Part shown: positions 62,126 through 64,000 of the stretch, in pieces
How the letters are laid out: every line of letters starts with the position of its first letter
Position numbering within the stretch: the stretch's first letter is position 1
The notes under the pieces: model-generated
What the model was told of the DNA's origin: nothing
Databases searched by the model: none
The model's input: the letters and a program-made list of their open reading frames with translations, nothing else
Made by a program: the position numbers and the translations under genes
Origin: Schleiferiaceae bacterium
GTDB taxonomy: Bacteria; Bacteroidota; Bacteroidia; Flavobacteriales; Schleiferiaceae
Direction: 5' to 3'
Length of the DNA stretch: 64,000 bases
Assembly (NCBI GenBank): GCA_018402665.1
Contig: JAGYIN010000001.1
Coordinates: 402,953-466,952 of the forward strand

Positions 62126-62758
62126 ATGCTCACCAACATTGCCCTCTATTATTACCTCATCTACACGCCGCTACAGTTTTGGCCGTGCGAACCACAGACA
62201 CATTTGGCACTGCGTAGCTTTGGCCTTCCGCAACACAGTGCTACTGCGGGAATCTTTCACGACAAGGGAAAAGCCATAATTGACATCGCCCATCTAGATG
62301 CCTACTCTCAATACAGCCTAATCCTAGGCACACCTATTTCATTCACCAAAAACCTTACGCTGGAAAGCAGTTTAGGCATGAGGTACACAGCACTTCAGAA
62401 CTTGACCTCCTACTTCGATCCCGTTGTTCACGCGACCGTTTCCTACGTACCTGATGCGCAAAGTATTTTACGTGTAACTGCGGGATATGATCGCGGGCAA
62501 TTCATTGCCCGCGCAGAACACTATTATTTTATATCCAAAGAATGGTCCGTTGCTGCTGGATGGTGTCGAGACGACCTTTTGCCAGCTGCACTGTACGCTC
62601 AAGTAAGTTATGTACGTAACGAAATTGGGGTGTTTTGGGTGCAACAAGGTGCCTATTCCGCAATGGGGTGCAGTTATTCTAAAGACCACTTTACGGTAAG
62701 CGTGGTTCTCGGAAATACGCTGCTGCTTGGTCCTGCCACTTTCAGCTATACACCATGA
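62126..62758 (+). CDS. Probable outer-membrane protein, function unknown
   Basis: The 210-aa protein has a short hydrophobic N-terminus (NIALYYYLIYTPLQFW) and then alternating strand-like segments rich in aromatic residues (AHLDAYSQYSLILGTP, SLGMRYTALQ, HATVSYVPDA, VRNEIGVFWVQQG), ending in FSYTP. This is the look of an 8-to-10-strand barrel. Its stop overlaps the start of the next gene by four bases (ATGA). No family was recognised. Confidence 0.65.
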   Translation: MLTNIALYYYLIYTPLQFWPCEPQTHLALRSFGLPQHSATAGIFHDKGKAIIDIAHLDAYSQYSLILGTPISFTKNLTLESSLGMRYTALQNLTSYFDPVVHATVSYVPDAQSILRVTAGYDRGQFIARAEHYYFISKEWSVAAGWCRDDLLPAALYAQVSYVRNEIGVFWVQQGAYSAMGCSYSKDHFTVSVVLGNTLLLGPATFSYTP

Positions 62759-64000
62759 AATGGTGGTGGTATCTGTTCTGTTGCAATGTACTCTGCGGTC
62801 AGTCCTTTTTAGAAGAATGGACGCCTGCAAGGTCCACTGTACTGGATACATTAACCATTAATAATTGTCCACCGGAATGGCTTTGGCAATGGTTCGGTTT
62901 GAGCAAGGAAGCGGTATATGCGATTGTTGCGTATAGGGAATACATGGGCCACATTATGGATCCTATAGAACTCGTTGGGTTACCGGGATTATCGAAACAG
63001 GAAGTTCAGGATCTAGCGGAGGTCTTAGCCTTTTCACGCGAAAGACCGAAAAGAAACAAGAGCCAATTGACCTATAGCGGACGCCTTCGTGACGGACTTC
63101 GAATGAAAATGCAGTGCACCGGTAATCATGAACGCTTTGAATGGGGCGGATCAAAAGTGTTGAACGCAGCAAACGGACCCTTTATCTCGTCCCAACCTTT
63201 GGCGTTCTTCGGAATAAAACAAAAAGGTGCCATGGACTCGAAATGGATTATGGGCCAGCACACCTTAGTTCTTGGAGAAGGCTTGCTGAGCGGGGGCAAT
63301 GGCTTTGGATCGAGCAGTACTCGCGAGCAGTTTTCACAAGGATTACGAGGGACCATTAGTAGCTACGGAACGCGCAGAAATGGATTGGGTGCGTGCAGCC
63401 AATACCGTAGTGGTCGCATATATATCAGCCTCGATGAAGGCACAGGAATAGGTGGTGCGTTGGAATATACGGGAAACCAGAGCACCTTGGGTATCGGCCA
63501 AATGAATGGAGCGGGTACCGCCTATTTTAAAAGGCAGTGGAAGTCGCATCGTTGGTTTGGAGAGTTTACTACAAAGGAACAAGCATTGGGGTGGAATTGG
63601 TGGCGGGACGACTTACTGTTTGAGAGCTATCTGCAACGAAAAGATGAGCGGTTGCACACTGCCCTTGGTGTGCAATGGCGGGATGCCCGAGGACAATGGT
63701 CCTTGCAGTTATTTGAGGGTCGGTTTAAAGGGAATTGGCAAGGTGAATATTTACGCTACCAATGTGTCGCCTCCGATGAAGGCACCCTGCGCCACCGTTT
63801 GAGCCTACCCTGGGAGCACCGTGCTGTGGATCTGCATTTCCACGATGGGACCTACGGCGGTTCGATACGTTCCACTAGAAGAATTGGAGATTGGCAACTT
63901 CAAAGCGCTGTGGGCTGGGTACATGCGGAAACAGCCCCAATATGGCTAGCCGTGCCCGTCGCCACTGGCTTCATCGGTGCTAAAAGTGTGTATGACGATT
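62755..64000 (+). CDS. Helix-hairpin-helix plus barrel-type protein (runs off right edge)
   Basis: From ATG 62755 the frame is open to the window end (over 415 residues), so only the 5' part is seen. After a hydrophobic start (KWWWYLFCCNVLCGQ) a HhH-like segment appears (YMGHIMDPIELVGLPGLSKQEVQDLAEVL), followed by a strand-rich region with the pattern WIMGQHTLVLGEGLLSGGNG, similar to Bacteroidetes proteins that join ComEA-like HhH motifs to an outer-membrane barrel. A role in DNA uptake has been suggested for such architectures only by analogy. It overlaps the preceding barrel-like gene by 4 bases. Confidence 0.7.
   Translation, partial: MKWWWYLFCCNVLCGQSFLEEWTPARSTVLDTLTINNCPPEWLWQWFGLSKEAVYAIVAYREYMGHIMDPIELVGLPGLSKQEVQDLAEVLAFSRERPKRNKSQLTYSGRLRDGLRMKMQCTGNHERFEWGGSKVLNAANGPFISSQPLAFFGIKQKGAMDSKWIMGQHTLVLGEGLLSGGNGFGSSSTREQFSQGLRGTISSYGTRRNGLGACSQYRSGRIYISLDEGTGIGGALEYTGNQSTLGIGQMNGAGTAYFKRQWKSHRWFGEFTTKEQALGWNWWRDDLLFESYLQRKDERLHTALGVQWRDARGQWSLQLFEGRFKGNWQGEYLRYQCVASDEGTLRHRLSLPWEHRAVDLHFHDGTYGGSIRSTRRIGDWQLQSAVGWVHAETAPIWLAVPVATGFIGAKSVYDD

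Overview
The window is ordinary chromosome of a Bacteroidota bacterium, most likely order Flavobacteriales. Four secreted proteins carry type IX secretion (T9SS) C-terminal signals, two of type A and two of the gliding-motility type B (CHU_C). The gliding genes gldE and gldD sit behind mutY and ssb. Shine-Dalgarno sequences are largely missing, and several promoters show the Bacteroidetes -7 element TAnnTTTG. No phage, insertion sequence, CRISPR array or defence locus was seen.

Layout. 1-1.8 kb: end of an elongasome pair (PBP2, RodA). 1.9-9.9 kb (minus): coaX, an outer-membrane barrel protein, a TPR protein, lptC, a 58-aa membrane protein, a CNNM/CBS protein and ppiD, together an envelope-assembly block. 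10 kb: tRNA-Phe. 10.2-17.2 kb: two T9SS cargo proteins flanking a small coiled-coil protein, a pirin and a mevalonate-pathway pair (class II HMG-CoA reductase, GHMP kinase). 17.2-22.5 kb: fluC, PAP2 phosphatase, obg, adk, manC and a DUF389 membrane protein. 22.5-24.2 kb: a strange stretch in which class II fumarase (minus) and a divergent small membrane-protein gene (plus) are both broken by many single-base insertions and deletions, although the encoded residues are well preserved. 24.2-30.8 kb: arsC-like, a giant T9SS protein, prfB, threonine aldolase, a small zinc-ribbon protein and recX. 30.8-33.3 kb: RNase G, a 29-aa bS22/mS38-like protein, a TPR protein and HU. 33.4-39.2 kb: mutY-ssb-gldE-gldD, ctaA with a metal-binding lipoprotein, and a DMT transporter. 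39.2-42.6 kb: a catalytic plus inactive M16 peptidase pair. 42.7-53.2 kb: rplU-rpmA, an epimerase, mrp, a nifU-like gene, serS, and a run of overlapping genes (lipoprotein, TPR, DUF4286, M16, O-methyltransferase), then a T9SS cargo gene. 53.3-64 kb: an Mla-type ABC pair, a tiny lipoprotein plus SprT-like protein, purK-purE, a LytS/LytR-type two-component system, LysR, an FKBP lipoprotein, and at the right edge an uncharacterised barrel-like protein overlapping a helix-hairpin-helix/barrel gene that runs off the window.

Most genes are housekeeping or envelope functions. The feature most worth a second look is the indel-riddled island at 22.5-24.2 kb. It looks more like a local consensus-sequence fault than natural gene decay, and this decides whether the genome is read as having or lacking this fumarase. 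The rest of interest is small or unknown genes in apparently conserved neighbourhoods.
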